64,000 nt of DNA from Pisolithus tinctorius (GCA_024663395.1 JANFAH010000022.1:930001-994000); one strand, 5' to 3'; shown: positions 8,898 through 20,813, counted from the stretch's first letter. Notes: generated by a model from the letters alone, not told the origin. Program-made: numbers and translations.

Positions 8898-11800
8898 TCA
8901 AGGAGCAGAAGGATTATGACGATGGAAGTCCTTGACAGCACCGGGGGCAGACTTTAAGGCGGATTCAGGTTCCCAAGTACGATCCTCATCATGGTACCCC
9001 TTCCAATGGATGAGGTATTCAAGCCTGTTCCGTTTTAGGCAGGAATCGGCGACATAATCCACCTCAAACTCCTCATCGCCCTCGTGTCCTACCACTGGTC
9101 CTGGGCGAGTGACGGTTTGGCCCTCCAAAGGTCCTTTGTACAGTTTTACCCGAGAAACATTAATGACCGGGTGGATTTTGAGGGTCTTTGGAAGTTTTAA
9201 CTCAACTGCATTGGGTTTGAGTGAAACGACCTTGTAAGGACCGATCCACCGTTCTGTGAGTTTTCTGGAGGGGCGACCAGAGAGGGAGATGTGGGAGGTT
9301 TCCAACCAGACCATGTCGCCAACCGAGTAGGAGGGGGCATCAGAGCGAGACGCGTCTGCAGACACCTTCATCCATTCTGCAGCTTTATTCAAAGCCTTCT
9401 TTGTGTCTTCCAGAACCTTAGCGAGGTCAACGGCATGATCTGTGGCTGCTTCTGCCTTGGAAAGGAAGGGTTCCACGCCCATCCTGGGAGTGTAGGAACA
9501 GGTAACCAAGAAGGGACTTTTGCCAGTAGACTCCTGTCGTTTGTTATTATAGGAGAACTGGGCAACCTTGAGCCAAGAAGGCCAAGAGTCCTGTCAGTCA
9601 TTGACAAAGAGGCGGAGATACTGCTGCAGATCCTGGTTAAGACGTTCCGTCTGGCCGTCTGTCTGAGGATGGAAGGCAGTGGAGAGCTTGGGTTTGACCC
9701 CAAGCATTTTGCAAAGCTCAGTAGTGAAGGTGCTAGCGAACTGGGGACCACGGTCAGAAATGACGGAGGAAGGTAACCCATGCTGGGTCCACACATGATC
9801 ACGAAAGAGCTCCACAGTCTGGAGTGAAGAAACCTCCTTGGTAGTGGGGGCAAAGACCACCTCCTTCGAAAACCTGTCCACCACCACCATGACGTTGTCA
9901 AAGCCCTGTGCCTCTGGTAACTCCATGAAGTCAACCGAGACGTCAGTCCAGGGGCATTCTGGGACAGGGTTTGGAAGGAGTTTTCCTGCGGGAGGGGTTC
10001 TGGAGGTTTTGGCCATTTGGCAGCGGTGACATGCTGAGACATAGTCTCTAACAGTGGCGGTCATTCCAGGCCAAACATAGTTATGGGAAATGAGCTCCAG
10101 AGTCTTTTTCCATCCAGGGTGGCCCGCAAGTGGAGTGTCGTGGTGCTTTTCCACACAGTGAACCCTGACGGTGGGTGGGACATAGACCTTCTCCTGACAG
10201 ACGTACAGTCCTTCCTTGAGGACGGAACCCTCCGGTTGCGGTGTCACCGAGGAGGCTGACTTCAAGGCGAGGACAAGGTCAGTATCCTCTCCTATCATCA
10301 AGGTAGCTGCCACTCTAGAGGGGTCGAGTAATGTAACCCCCTGGTTGTCTGACCCTTTTGGTTCATGATCCTCTCTTCTAGAAAGGGCATCAGCCTTGGC
10401 CATTGAAGACCCGGGCTTGTACACCAGCTTGTAGTTGAAACGAGAGAGGTACTGGGCCCAGCGTGCCTGGCAGCGATCCAGATTTTGTGCTTTCATGAAA
10501 TACTGGAGATTAGCATGGTCAGTCCAGACCTCAAACTGGTAGGGGGTGGCTTTGAGGTAGTGTCGCCACATCTCTAGAGCACGAATTATGGCCAGCATCT
10601 CTTTATCAAAGACCTGGTAGTTTCATTCTGGCGGAGAGATGGAGTGAGAGTAGAAGGTGACAGGGTGCCAGAGGTCATCCTCGCATTTTACGGAGAGCAC
10701 GGCCCCAGTGGCAAAGTCTGAGGCATCCGTTTCTAAGTGGAACTCTTTGTCTTGATCTGGAAAGGCGAGGACAGGAGCGGTGGTAAAGGCGACCTTCAAA
10801 GCATCAAAGGCTTGTTGTTCCCGGGGACCCCAAGTCCAGAGCTGGTCTTTTCTTGTGAGGTCATTGAGGGGACGAGCGATCTGTGCAAAGTCCTTGATGA
10901 AATGGCGATAGAAGTTCGCCAACCCTAAGAAGGCTCGTACTGAGCGGACCTTTGTAGGGACCGGCCACTCGGTAATGGCTTTCACCTTGCTCTCATCCAT
11001 GCTGACCCCTTCAGTTCCAACCACCATGCCCAAGAACTCTACCTGCTTCTGTTTGAAGAAGCACTTCTCTGGCTTGATGAACAGATCATTTTCTTCTAGC
11101 CTCCTTAACACCTCCAGGACAATTCTGTCATGCTCCTTTTCATCATCTGTTTTTGTGAAGATCATCAGGTCGTCGATATAGACCACAAGGACGTCCTCCA
11201 TGTCACCAAAGATGTCGTTCATCATGTTTTGGAAGGTAGATGGTGAGTTGCAGAGGCCAAAGTACATGACCAGTGGTTCGTAAGCACCTTTGTGAGTAAC
11301 AAAGGCAGCTTTCCATTCATCTCCTTCCTTGACACGAACGTTGTTGTATCCCCACTGAAGGTCCATCTTGGTGAAGAGCTTGCATCCCTTGAGTTTATCG
11401 ACGAGCTGGGAGATGAGAGGGAGAGGGTACGCATTTTTGACCGTGTGTTCGTTGAGGTACCGGTAGTCCTGGACCATACGTTTATTCCCATCCTTCTTTG
11501 GCACAAAGAATACCAGTGAGGTCTGCAGCAACTTTGAGGGACAGATGTAGCCCTTATGCAGTTGGTCCTCAAGGAAGTCCAACACCTCCTTTTGCTCCTC
11601 TACAGAGAGCGGGATGAGACGACTGTGTTTGGGGGTGAAGGTTTCCTTAAGGTCGATGGCATGATCCCATGGTTTATGAAGTGGCATCCTTTCCGACTCT
11701 TCCTTTGAGAACACCTTTAGGTACTGGTGATACTCCTTCGGGACGAGTTCTTCAGTAGTGCCAGCTCGAACCCTGGTGGAGCGAAGCTTCGGGTAGAGGT

Positions 11801-12480
11801 ACTCCATGTCCTGTGCCTCTTGCTCTTCAGCTATCCTTTCTGCCCTTGTCCTTGGAGCCAGATCATGACACTCTCAAGGACAACGGGTCAACTTCACCTG
11901 CTTTGTTTCCCAACACACCTCCGGGTTGTGTTTTCGTAGCCAGGTGTACCCAAGTATGAGGGGGTGTGTACCAAGCATGGTGACCTGAGCCCAGACAGAC
12001 TCTCGGTGTCCTTGGTAGTTCATAACAAGGGAGGCGACATGCGTGATATTTCCTGCCACGTTAGGTGTCCCGTCAACGTTGAGGACAGCAACGGGTCGAC
12101 CAAGTTGGATCAAGGGGACATCGTTTTCATCAGCCCACTTTTTGTCCAAGAAGGTATCGTTAGCTCCGGAATCCACCAATGCTTTTACACTCCATTTCTT
12201 TTCTCGTCCTTCTAACACCACCTCCAACTCCAACTCTGCCTTCGGATCTGCCGTCCTTATTTTCAGGGTTTCTTTCATTTTCTGGATAGGCGTATTTTTA
12301 CTTTTATTGCAAGAGGAATTAAGCACCAGTAGTTTTACATCTGCAGCTGTGCCCACTGGGGTCGCCTCTTCAGATGATACAGTAGTCTCCGAGTTAAATA
12401 TATCCTGCTCGGTAGAGAAATCGTCAATGCCTAAGACAGAAAACTTATTATAAACGTAGCCAGTGGAGACCCGATCCTCT
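8898..12480 (-). pseudogene. Gypsy pol: protease-RT-RNase H-integrase-chromodomain with three TGA stops
   Basis: One minus-strand frame runs from the gag end to 8898. It lies -1 relative to gag. Protease has VDSGAND near 12165-12190. RT has the YIDD box near 11175-11190 and FLGLANFYRHF. RNase H has VWTDHANLQYF. Integrase has the HHCC zinc finger (HDTPLAGHPG...CHRCQMAK) and a D,D(35)E core (DVSVDFMEL; VISDRGPQF; GQTERLNQ). A chromodomain ends it (EYLIHWKGYHDEDRTWEPE, about 8950-9030), which in relatives guides insertion to marked chromatin. The frame is closed at 11874-11876, 10623-10625 and 9594-9596, always by TGA, and each would be Arg if it arose from CGA (P-E-R-N-Y at the second is family-typical). 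I saw no TAA, TAG or frameshift in the frame. Confidence 0.92.
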
Positions 12481-13537
12481 ACTGGCCGAACTCTTTTCCC
12501 TGATTCCTCATCTCGTTGATCTGCTTGTCGTAAAAGAAGGCCTGCATTTCTTCGAACGACATCTGGCGGAGGGCAGTCTCCTGTGCCTCTTGTGTCACCT
12601 CCCGTATGTTGGGTTTAGCAGGACCCTTCCCTTTGGCACGAGGGCAATCACATATGTAGTGGTTCCCCTGACAGTCAAAGCACTTGATGTGAGAGGGGAC
12701 GGGGCGAGGAGGGAAGCGAGCGGCACCAATTTCCATAGGAGCGCCACGACCGGGCTGAGTTCCAGTAGGAGTAAAACGGGGGGAATATGAGGGGCGGTTA
12801 TAAGAGGGACGGGGGGCGGGTTCATCGGGGTAGTGATTGTAGAGTAACTTGAAATGGTCCCTAGCAAGGGCAGCCTCCCGGAAGGCGACAGTCATCTGAA
12901 GGTAGTTGCCCTGGGTATATCCCCTCCTTAGGGCCTCCTTAACGATGGCGGGATGAATGGCATTCTCCAGAAGGAAGCCAGCGGTTTCGTCAGTGACCCG
13001 TCCCTGGACCTTCAGGGACTCAAATTTCGCATAGAACTCCTCATACCGAGAGTTCCCTTGGCGCATAGTGCGCATCTGAGCTTTGGCCCACTCTACATCC
13101 GTTTGAGGGGCGAAGAACCTGTCGATGTCCTCGATCATCTCGGCCGTATCAGGCCATACTCCAGTGACAATGGCGAGGGAGAACTTGGCCTGAGCAAACC
13201 TTCCTGCTACAGGGCCTGTCATGCGGGACCATACCACGGTGCATTTATCTTGGGCGGTAGGTAGGGCGGTTCTATTTTGTGCGACCCACACCTTCATCTT
13301 CACCCACCATTCTGAAAACTTGGCATGATCCCCAGCATACTGACCCGGGTCGGCCATCACTTCAATCCTCCTTTGAATAACATCGGTGGGGAGGGCATTC
13401 CACTGATTACACTGGCCTTCAATGGCTGTGATTGTCCCTTGAGCATCCCTTAGCTCGTTGCTTAGTCTGTAATTCTCGTCTCGAAGAGTGTCGAGGGTGT
13501 CACGGAGCTCAGTAAGCTGGTCCTGGATGCCTTCCAT
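12479..13537 (-). CDS. Gypsy Gag polyprotein
   Basis: The frame is intact, 352 residues, from ATG at 13535-13537 to a TAG after GKEFGQ. The N-terminus is predicted helical (MEGIQDQLTELRDTL...), followed by a capsid-like domain (WWVKMKVWVAQNRTAL; FFAPQTDVEWAKAQM; ENAIHPAIV) typical of Ty3/Gypsy gags, then a basic linker and one zinc knuckle CFDCQGNHYICDC near residues 285-297. That knuckle has three residues between the second Cys and the His instead of the usual four, and its ICD is probably a CpG-mutated IRD. Gag forms the virus-like particle. Pol overlaps in the -1 frame, so frameshifting is the likely way pol was made. Gag escaped nonsense mutation although pol did not. Confidence 0.88.
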   Translation of the reverse strand: MEGIQDQLTELRDTLDTLRDENYRLSNELRDAQGTITAIEGQCNQWNALPTDVIQRRIEVMADPGQYAGDHAKFSEWWVKMKVWVAQNRTALPTAQDKCTVVWSRMTGPVAGRFAQAKFSLAIVTGVWPDTAEMIEDIDRFFAPQTDVEWAKAQMRTMRQGNSRYEEFYAKFESLKVQGRVTDETAGFLLENAIHPAIVKEALRRGYTQGNYLQMTVAFREAALARDHFKLLYNHYPDEPAPRPSYNRPSYSPRFTPTGTQPGRGAPMEIGAARFPPRPVPSHIKCFDCQGNHYICDCPRAKGKGPAKPNIREVTQEAQETALRQMSFEEMQAFFYDKQINEMRNQGKEFGQ

Positions 13538-13844
13538 AGCGATCTGGACGTTTCAATGTTTGACGGGGGCAGAGGTTGTAGTGGGGTTGCTGTGGTTCAG
13601 CAGGGAGTGAGCAGGGGAAGACGGATTCGATGGAAAAGGGGTAGGAAGGGGGTGGCGGAAGGGAGTAGAGGTTGTGATCGAAAAGCGGGGTGAGCGAACA
13701 TCGCTCAGGGATGTATGGGACGAAGAGGTTGGGGTCGGGTTCTGAGGCTGGGGGACTTGGCGAGTACACCCACGAGCCTTCACGGAGGAAGCGAGGAATG
13801 GTGATGAACAGTGCGAGGGTACAACGATAAGAAGCTAGTTCAAG
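13538..13844 (-). other. Gypsy 5' leader
   Basis: Untranslated leader between the PBS and the gag ATG. It is proline/serine-codon rich on the minus strand, but I call no protein. Confidence 0.5.
13832..13842 (-). promoter_or_regulatory. Self-priming primer-binding site (Tf1-like)
   Basis: Two nucleotides inside the 5' LTR the transcript strand reads TGAACTAGCTT. This is the exact 11-nt complement of AAGCTAGTTCA in the LTR (minus strand of 13968-13978). Tf1/sushi elements prime reverse transcription by folding the first 11 nt of their mRNA onto the PBS, so the mRNA would be expected to start near 13978. Confidence 0.72.
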
Positions 13845-14222
13845 TGTGACGAGACCTAAACAACAGGGTTTGTTGTAGGCTCGCACCAAGAACCAACAGA
13901 AGAAGAGAAAGAGAGAGAAGAGGAGACAGCTTTAGAAGCAGGCGGATTTAGGACTCGAAGACCCAAATGAACTAGCTTAGAGCTAGTTGGGTGATTGAAC
14001 AACAGTACTTATACTACAGTACATGAGGTAACGGTGAGGCATACACGAGGTTCATGACATCATAGTGATGTCATGATGATATCACGGTGGAGTGGAATGT
14101 TCCAGAAGGGGAAGGCATGGCAAAGGTGAGGCGAGGTCTAGGTTGGAGCCCGGACCGAGTCCAAGAGATAAGATAAGACGAAAAAGAGAAGAGAAGGAAG
14201 GAAAAGAGTATGTATCGTAACA
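13845..14222 (-). repeat. 5' LTR of the Gypsy element
   Basis: 378 bp. Apart from the 18-bp indel, it differs from the other LTR only at six CpG-type sites. Confidence 0.95.
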
Positions 14223-14227
14223 ATGAC
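14223..14227. other. Target-site duplication ATGAC (right)
   Basis: Right-hand copy of the 5-bp duplication. Confidence 0.92.
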
Positions 14228-17200
14228 AAGTATGTAACGTCATCCGATTGCAAATACATCCCTGTCCCCCTTTCTCCTTTGTCTCCTTGCTCCTCCGAAC
14301 GCATCTGTCAACATCTACCATGGCAGAAAATTGGGGTCCTCCTGTCTTTCTCTTGAGGCTTGACCTTGATCACACCGATGATGTTACGATGATAAGTTAT
14401 GCTAGTTTGCAGGAGAATTACGCTTTCATTGGTTTTTTTGCAGACGGTGTGAGTTGTGGGGGAGATCGTCTTCCACCCTGGATGGTGGTTGCACAAGCGA
14501 GTTCGTTGAACAGTATCAGTTTCTTACATGAGTTGATTTGTTGGCCATTTGTGATCAGCATTGTATTGCCGTCGGTAGTCGTTTACGTTTGCAGGGTTTG
14601 CGGGACCTCCTTCGCCTTCATGCATGTACAGAGCGCTGCAGTGTGACTCCTTATGTTTTCAGGTTATTGAGTTGTTGTCGTTCTCTTCGCTTTCTGGTCT
14701 GTGAAGGTGCTCCTGCCATTCAGCAAGTGTATCTGCACAATGCTTGGGAGGGAAGTCGTCGGCGTATGCATGACACTTGGCAGCGTCGTCGAGGCTCTCA
14801 AATGGGAGAACTGTTCGAGAATGGTGAATGGACCACCGTCGAATTTCCTCCTCATTGGTCATTCGATCAGAAAGTGGAGGTCATGAAGGAATGGCAGCAC
14901 CGAATGAACCCATGTCACCTACAGCAGGGCATGTGTGCGGTTTGTGCACAGTTATTTTTCGATCGTGATTTGCAGGACATTCTGCCGACTCCAGGTATGT
15001 TGAAGCTCCTTCGTAATGATTATTTGCTGCAAAAGGTATGGCCGCGAAGTTATGCCATTGACCTTTATCATGGTGCACTTCTGTCTCCCAAGGGTCTCCA
15101 TAGGTTGGATGATGTGGGCGCCATCCGGATGTGTGAGCGATGTCGTCATAGTTTGACAGGGAAGAGTCCATCGCAGCCTGTCGATGCCCTTGCCAACTTT
15201 CAGTACTACGGTTGGAGTGAGCTGCCTTCTGAAGTAAGAGATGTCTTTCGATCTGCATTGCCATTTGAGTTGGCGTTGGTATCCTTGGTGCGAGCATCTA
15301 CCATTACACATCACTATCAATTGAAAATGGCGCAAGGAGGTTGTTTGCCTGAAGAAGCTAGTCAGACTTATTCAAGGGGAAATATCGCAATCTTGCCTCA
15401 AGATGTAACAGGGTTGCGACACGTGCTGCCACCCTCCATTGACGACGTAAAAGACACTCTCTGTGTTGTATTCTGCAGTGGAAAGTTTAGACCTACTAAA
15501 GAAGCGCTGGCACAGTTTCGTCCCATGTTGGTGTCAAAGAGTAACATCGAGATTATGACCAATTTCCTCGTCACTGAAAATCAGTGGTATAAGCTTTGGG
15601 GTGTAAGATTCGACCGTGCAAATTTGGAAAGCCTGCTGCAGGGATGTGAAGACGTCGTTCCTGTGCAAGGCATGCAGATCACTCATCTGCCATCGTCGTT
15701 GTCTGATGTCGATGGAAGTGATCACGATTGGCATGATTTATGTGGTGAACTCGTCATGGAGAACATTGCATATATGATGGGGGATCATTCTTCCCAGAGT
15801 TGCCAGACCATGAAGGCGCAGGCTATGGCGCATGTGCTTGGTCATGGGCAATTTGTGAGTAGCGCTTCAGGTTCTCAGCTGGTGAATGACTTCGACCACT
15901 TGATGAGTGCATTGTTTCCACATTTGGATCCTTGGGGTATAGGGAGCTTTAATCCTCCCGAGAGGTCGAAAGCGCAACAAATCCCGCTGGAACGTCAGGT
16001 GAAGAATTTGTTGAATCAGGCTGACTCTCCTTTTGTGAGAGACTGCAGTTTTGCATTTGTCTGTTGGAACTTGGTACAGAAGCAAGACGCACGAGAGAAC
16101 ATCACATTTTCAATTAAGTCGTGTCGTCGCAGCGAGCTTGTGTCGCAAATGTGCCAGTTATCTGATCGTGTTTGTGAGTTTGTGAAAAAGTGTTCGACGG
16201 GATCCATTCCAAAGGTGCTTTCCACAGATGAAAAGAAGGTAATGCGTTTGTTTCGTGAATTGACGGTGATTTCCAAAAAATTGTGGGGCAGCACGGGTTA
16301 TAAGCTTTGTCATAGAAATGAAATCCAGTTGCTGACACATGCTTTCGGAATTCCAGCATTGTTTATTACACTTAATCCACATGATTTGTCTAACATTCTT
16401 GTTGGTCACTTCGGAGGCAGCAGTGAAGGAGAGTGGCGTGTGATGTCTTCTTATCAGTGAGCAGCTTTTGTTGCATCACATCCAGCTGCGGCAGCCATGG
16501 CCTTCCATGAGCAAATCCAGGCTTTCATAGACATTGTTCTTCGATATAACTGTGGAAGCGGGTTGTTTGGCAAGTGTTTAGCATACTATGGCATGGTAGA
16601 AGCTCAAGGTCATGGTAGCCTGCACTGTCACATGTTGGTGTGGGTGGGGGGGAATCCTAATCCCAATCGCTTGAGATCGAGAATGCAAGAAGACGGTGTT
16701 TTTCAATCTTCTGTTATACGTTGGCTGGAAGATACCATCAAATGCGAAATACCTGGGATGACAGACATACTGGGCATGGAAAATGATCTTCGCCTTTCTT
16801 ATAACAATGACAACGACGACTTTGATCCTCATGTCGAATGTCCACCTCAAGTTGAAGAGCTCGACGAGCAAGCGTTTGCTACTGAATTTCAGGATTTTGT
16901 GAGGTGATTGGCTGTCAAATGTAACTGGCATCGACATACAGCAACGTGTTATAAACATTTGAAGGCTGGAGAGGTCACAGCAGATCATAATTGTCGAATG
17001 CGAATAGATGGTTCAGTGCGCCCTTTCACAGCCCTCGATCCTGAAACAGGATCTATTTTGTTGTGAAGGCTTCATCCTTGGATCAATAATTTTAATGACA
17101 TCGTCCTCTTTTTATTACAATGTAACATGGACATTAAGTATATTGGTTCTGGACTGGCCGCCAAAGCACTCACTTATTATATTAGTGATTACATCGCTAA

Positions 17201-20138
17201 GGACGAGCTAAAGGTCCACGTCGGTCTGCAAGCTTTACAGAGCGCTATCGAAAGCCATCAGGAACACTTTTGCGATGACAACATGTTTTCTATCGAGTTT
17301 AAAAATAAGAATATTCTTACTAAGACTGTCAATGCCATGATGGGGAGGCGTGAGATTTCCCATCAGCAGGTAATGAGCCACCTCGTAGGTGGTGGTGATC
17401 ATTATGCAAGTCATGAATTCCGTACTATACATTTCTACGAATTTCTCAACATCATCAATCAATCTAACTGTATCGACTGTGATCGGTTGGACCATGCGCA
17501 GTGTTGTTCTCCGCTGTACGGTGCAAGTTGTGTTGCCCGGCCTGCTGACAGCACGTTGACAGTTAACAGTGACACTGTTGATTATTGTTTATGACCCACT
17601 TGCGACCCCTTCAACGGAATGTCCTTGTGGCAGTTCATTCAGTGAACCCAAAAAGCCATGAAGCTTGAGAACAGCAACCATGTAAAGAATTCTGAAAGGA
17701 CAGATTGCTCGATGGAAGTCAGGAAGGATGGAAAGCACTCTGAACAAGATCGACCTCCCTACACTCATCGTGCCCATGCACAATTTGCAGATTCACGTCA
17801 TCCGCAATATCATACTTACGATCTCTGTGTTCGAAATCGCGTGGTTGTACCTGTTCTCATAGGGGATGCTATCCCTCATCCTGACGGTTCAGAAAGTCAT
17901 TGTGAAGATTTCTGTAAAAGCATGCTTACGCTCTTTAAACCATGGCGATGTCCTTGCAATCTTTTAGAGAGTCATCCTAATTGGTCAACAGCTTTTGAAA
18001 GCTGTGAGTTTCCTGATGATATAGCTTGTTTAATTGAGAACTTTACTGTTGAAGGGGAATGTAAAGATGCACGAACCCATGAGAACATCGATTTGATGGA
18101 CGCCAAGTTTGCTCGACAGCTTCCCACTCTTTCGATGCTTGCTGAAGAGAATCTTAATATAGGTCATCTTCATGAAGCATTGATGGAAGATGCTCAACTT
18201 AATCCTGAGTTCAATGAAGTTGACTGTCAGAATTCCTGTCAGGAGGACATTCCCGAAGATGAGCAGCAGATAATACAGATGCTAAAGTTGCATCCACAAC
18301 GGAACGTTTGCACTCCCAGAAGCCAAGGTAGTCTTGGAAGTGTTCAATGTTTGCAGAAAGGAATCGACAATGAGTTGGCTGTTCATAGCAGCATCATGAC
18401 CGCCGCAAAAAAGAGGAAAAGACCTGCAAATGCCGAGTGTGAAGAGGACAGAATGGACATGGAACGAGAATGCGTTGATGCATGTGAACCGTCCATAACT
18501 GTTCATTCTGTTTATGACCAAGATACTTTGATGATGGACAGTAAGCGAACATCCGAAGTCGAGGATCGGGAAAGCCATGCAAAGAATGTTATAAGCGATT
18601 GGTGACTCTCTGAAAATGGTGAGCAACTACATGTGTTTAGTATTGTAGCAGACCATATGATTGCGGAAAGGGACAACCAATTACTGATGTTCATCACTGG
18701 AGTCACGGGATCTGGGAAAAGCCATGTGATACATGCTATTCAGGACTTCTTTCAATGAACGCACCGCAGGCATGACCTTTTCTTGAGTGCTCCAACGGGG
18801 AGTGCAGCGTCGCTTATAGGTGGATACACAATTCATGCATTAACATATATGGGAATCCATTCTGGTCAGCAAAATCAGGAGGATCTACAATGTTTATGGC
18901 GAACTGTGAAATATCTCATCCTCGATGAGGTGTCCATGGTGTCTGCTGAATTACTTACCGAGACTGCGGAGCGCATTGCATCTGCAAAGGCTGATGATCC
19001 TTCTGGGAATGATAAACCATTTGGGGGGGTGAATATAATCTTTGCTGGAGATATGGGGCAGCTACATCCGGTAAATGGAGCTGCGTTGTATTCCTGGAAT
19101 TTGGTTCAGAATCTCGACCGACATACTTTCGAGACAGTGCGAAGTCAGCGACAGCTGTTCGGGGCTTACATTTGGCGCAATCTGAGCCACGTCATTCAGC
19201 TTCAAAAAAATGAGCGGGCTCGTGACGATCCTGAGTTTGTGGAGTTGCTAAGTCATATATGAAGTGGAAATGCTTCCACACGACCTGAGAATGGTCAATC
19301 AGATTATGAACTGTTGATGAGTCGTCTATTGACTCGCTTACAAACAGAAAGTCCTGCTGAGTTTGAGTCTTTTCGAGATGCTCCCATGATATTTGGCAAG
19401 CGACGATTGCGCGATCGATACAACGATGAGAAGGCGAAGTTGTATGCATGTGCCACCGGCCAACCATTCCAGTATTACACTGCTGAGCATATCTGTAAAG
19501 GTAAACCCATGAGCGGCGAAGATAACCATCGATTGTCATGTGTACGACCAAAGGAATCCAAAGAAAGTTTGGGAAAGCTTCCTCTTCTACCCGGGATGCC
19601 TGTGCAAATAATGGAAAACTTGGCATTAGAGTATAGGATCGTTAACGGCACCCATGGAGTTCTTCATGACATCATGTGTGAAGAAGTAAATGGAGCAAGA
19701 ACGGCTCGGTGTGCATACATCGAAATTCCTTCCACTGAACTACAAGTTCCAAACAGACCAAGTCATCTCGTGCCCATCTTTCCTCAGCCATGCACTATCA
19801 CATATCGTGGTGAAGATAATTGTCTTTTCAAGATAACGCAACGTCAGTTACCGCTGGTACCTGCCTGAGCATTTACTGATTACAAAGTCCAGGGCATTTC
19901 GCTATGCAAAGCTATAGTTGATCTCACGAGCGCTCGAGGAATCCAACATGCCTATGTGATGCTCTCTCGAGCCACCTCTCTTCACAACATCGCCATTCTT
20001 CGATACTTCACTCCTCGTCGTTCCCTTGGGTGCCTTCAAGAAGATCTTCGCAACAAATTATGTTGTTTATCTTTTTTGGATCAAAGCACACAAATCCAGT
20101 ATAAGGATCATGAACAGAAGATGTCTTTTCTCCATTGA
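14228..20138 (+). mobile_element. Helitron rolling-circle transposon (Rep/helicase part)
   Basis: The coding region is a canonical eukaryotic Helitron: N-terminal Cys-rich region, Helitron-like domain, HUH Rep nuclease and PIF1-type helicase in one frame. I could not identify the 5' TC or the 3' hairpin-CTRR end. The 3' boundary is set provisionally at the ORF end; the gene fragments to 27.8 kb could be inside or outside the element. The Gypsy element inserted just upstream of the start region. Confidence 0.8.
14538..20138 (+). pseudogene. Helitron RepHel protein, single frame with nine TGA stops
   Basis: The frame is unbroken by indels over about 1,867 codons. It contains the Helitron-like domain (HAFGIPALFITLNPHDL, about 16340-16390), the Rep HUH motif HGSLHCHMLVW (about 16613-16645), the Rep tyrosines YYISDYIAK (17175-17198), helicase motif I GVTGSGKSH (from 18699), motif II LILDEVSM (about 18915), FAGDMGQLHPV, then DYKVQG and VMLSRATS near the end. 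Internal stops lie at 16458, 16905, 17064, 17592, 17643, 18603, 18756, 19260 and 19866. All nine are TGA, and several fall where relatives have Arg (for example before RLHPW and before TQK), so CGA-to-TGA explains them. An upstream ATG at 14320 (MAENWGPP...) may begin a first exon. The protein would nick and transfer one strand by rolling-circle transposition. Confidence 0.9.
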
Positions 20139-20813
20139 CATGCAAGTACCGTTATCAATTGAAGCGTTTTCATTTTTATTTTTAATTTGCTCTCCAATCA
20201 GCACTTTCCACACACTCTCTATTTGATTTTGGACCTACTAGGGTGATCTCTGATGCACGAATCTGACTACCGACTTCTTATTTCACCGCAATTTGCAACA
20301 GTGACTCCGTCCCCTGTTATCATCGCATGCCTCGACAGAGTCAGAAATCATGATGTCATCGGTATGTCTTGCATTGTATATCACCTCACATGTCCATTTT
20401 CATTTTTCTTAATTACCTGACATCGTCCATATGATAGTCTTCCCCTCGCTATCCCTGCCACCAAAAATACAAAAAGAAGAGGGGGGGGACAAAACTTTGC
20501 ATTGCTTTCTCATGGCATTCGTCCATTTGGAGGCGGATGACATCACCAGTGATTTATGGCCAGAAGAATTTCGCCGAGCTATCTGTCTCCGTGTCAACAG
20601 TTGAAAGCTTGCTGGTTGGGAACGATTCCTGACTTCTCTCGATGAAATGGCGGCATGGGCGACTCTGATCAAGGATAGTGAAAATGCCAACGAAAATCAC
20701 AATAACATTCTCGTTTATAAGAACTCGCCTCTCCATTCCCCAGGCACATTCTATCCCATCTCAGTTCGTTTATTTGGCTTCTTACAGTCCTTCCAACTGG
20801 GTACTCATGGAAA
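20139..20813. other. No recognisable gene
   Basis: Low-complexity T-rich tracts and short frames only. Confidence 0.4.

Larger units (their letters stand above)
8386..14222 (-). mobile_element. Ty3/Gypsy chromovirus, Tf1/sushi-like, complete but mutated
   Basis: A full-length LTR retrotransposon read on the minus strand. It has LTRs at both ends, a 5-bp target duplication ATGAC (8381-8385 and 14223-14227), a PPT beside the 3' LTR and a PBS beside the 5' LTR. The order gag, protease, RT, RNase H, integrase, chromodomain is that of chromoviruses. Pol is broken only by three TGA codons; the LTRs differ only at CpG sites plus an 18-bp indel. It is therefore young and was inactivated by CpG mutation. 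CpG is still common, in contrast to the older YR element next to it. Confidence 0.95.

Noticed and set aside
9291..10029. Plus-strand open frames over the integrase region
   Set aside because: Shadows of the minus-strand pol gene, which has clear motifs.
14538..20138. UGA recoding (as Arg, Trp or selenocysteine) to explain TGA-only stops in the Helitron
   Set aside because: Host genes in the same window also use TGA as a real stop (for example 44628 and 48266), and the Gypsy LTRs prove a CpG mutation process. CGA decay explains the pattern without a new code.
20139..20260. Helitron 3' terminus (CTAG near 20238)
   Set aside because: There is a CTAG, but no hairpin 10-12 nt upstream and no way to confirm the AT insertion site.
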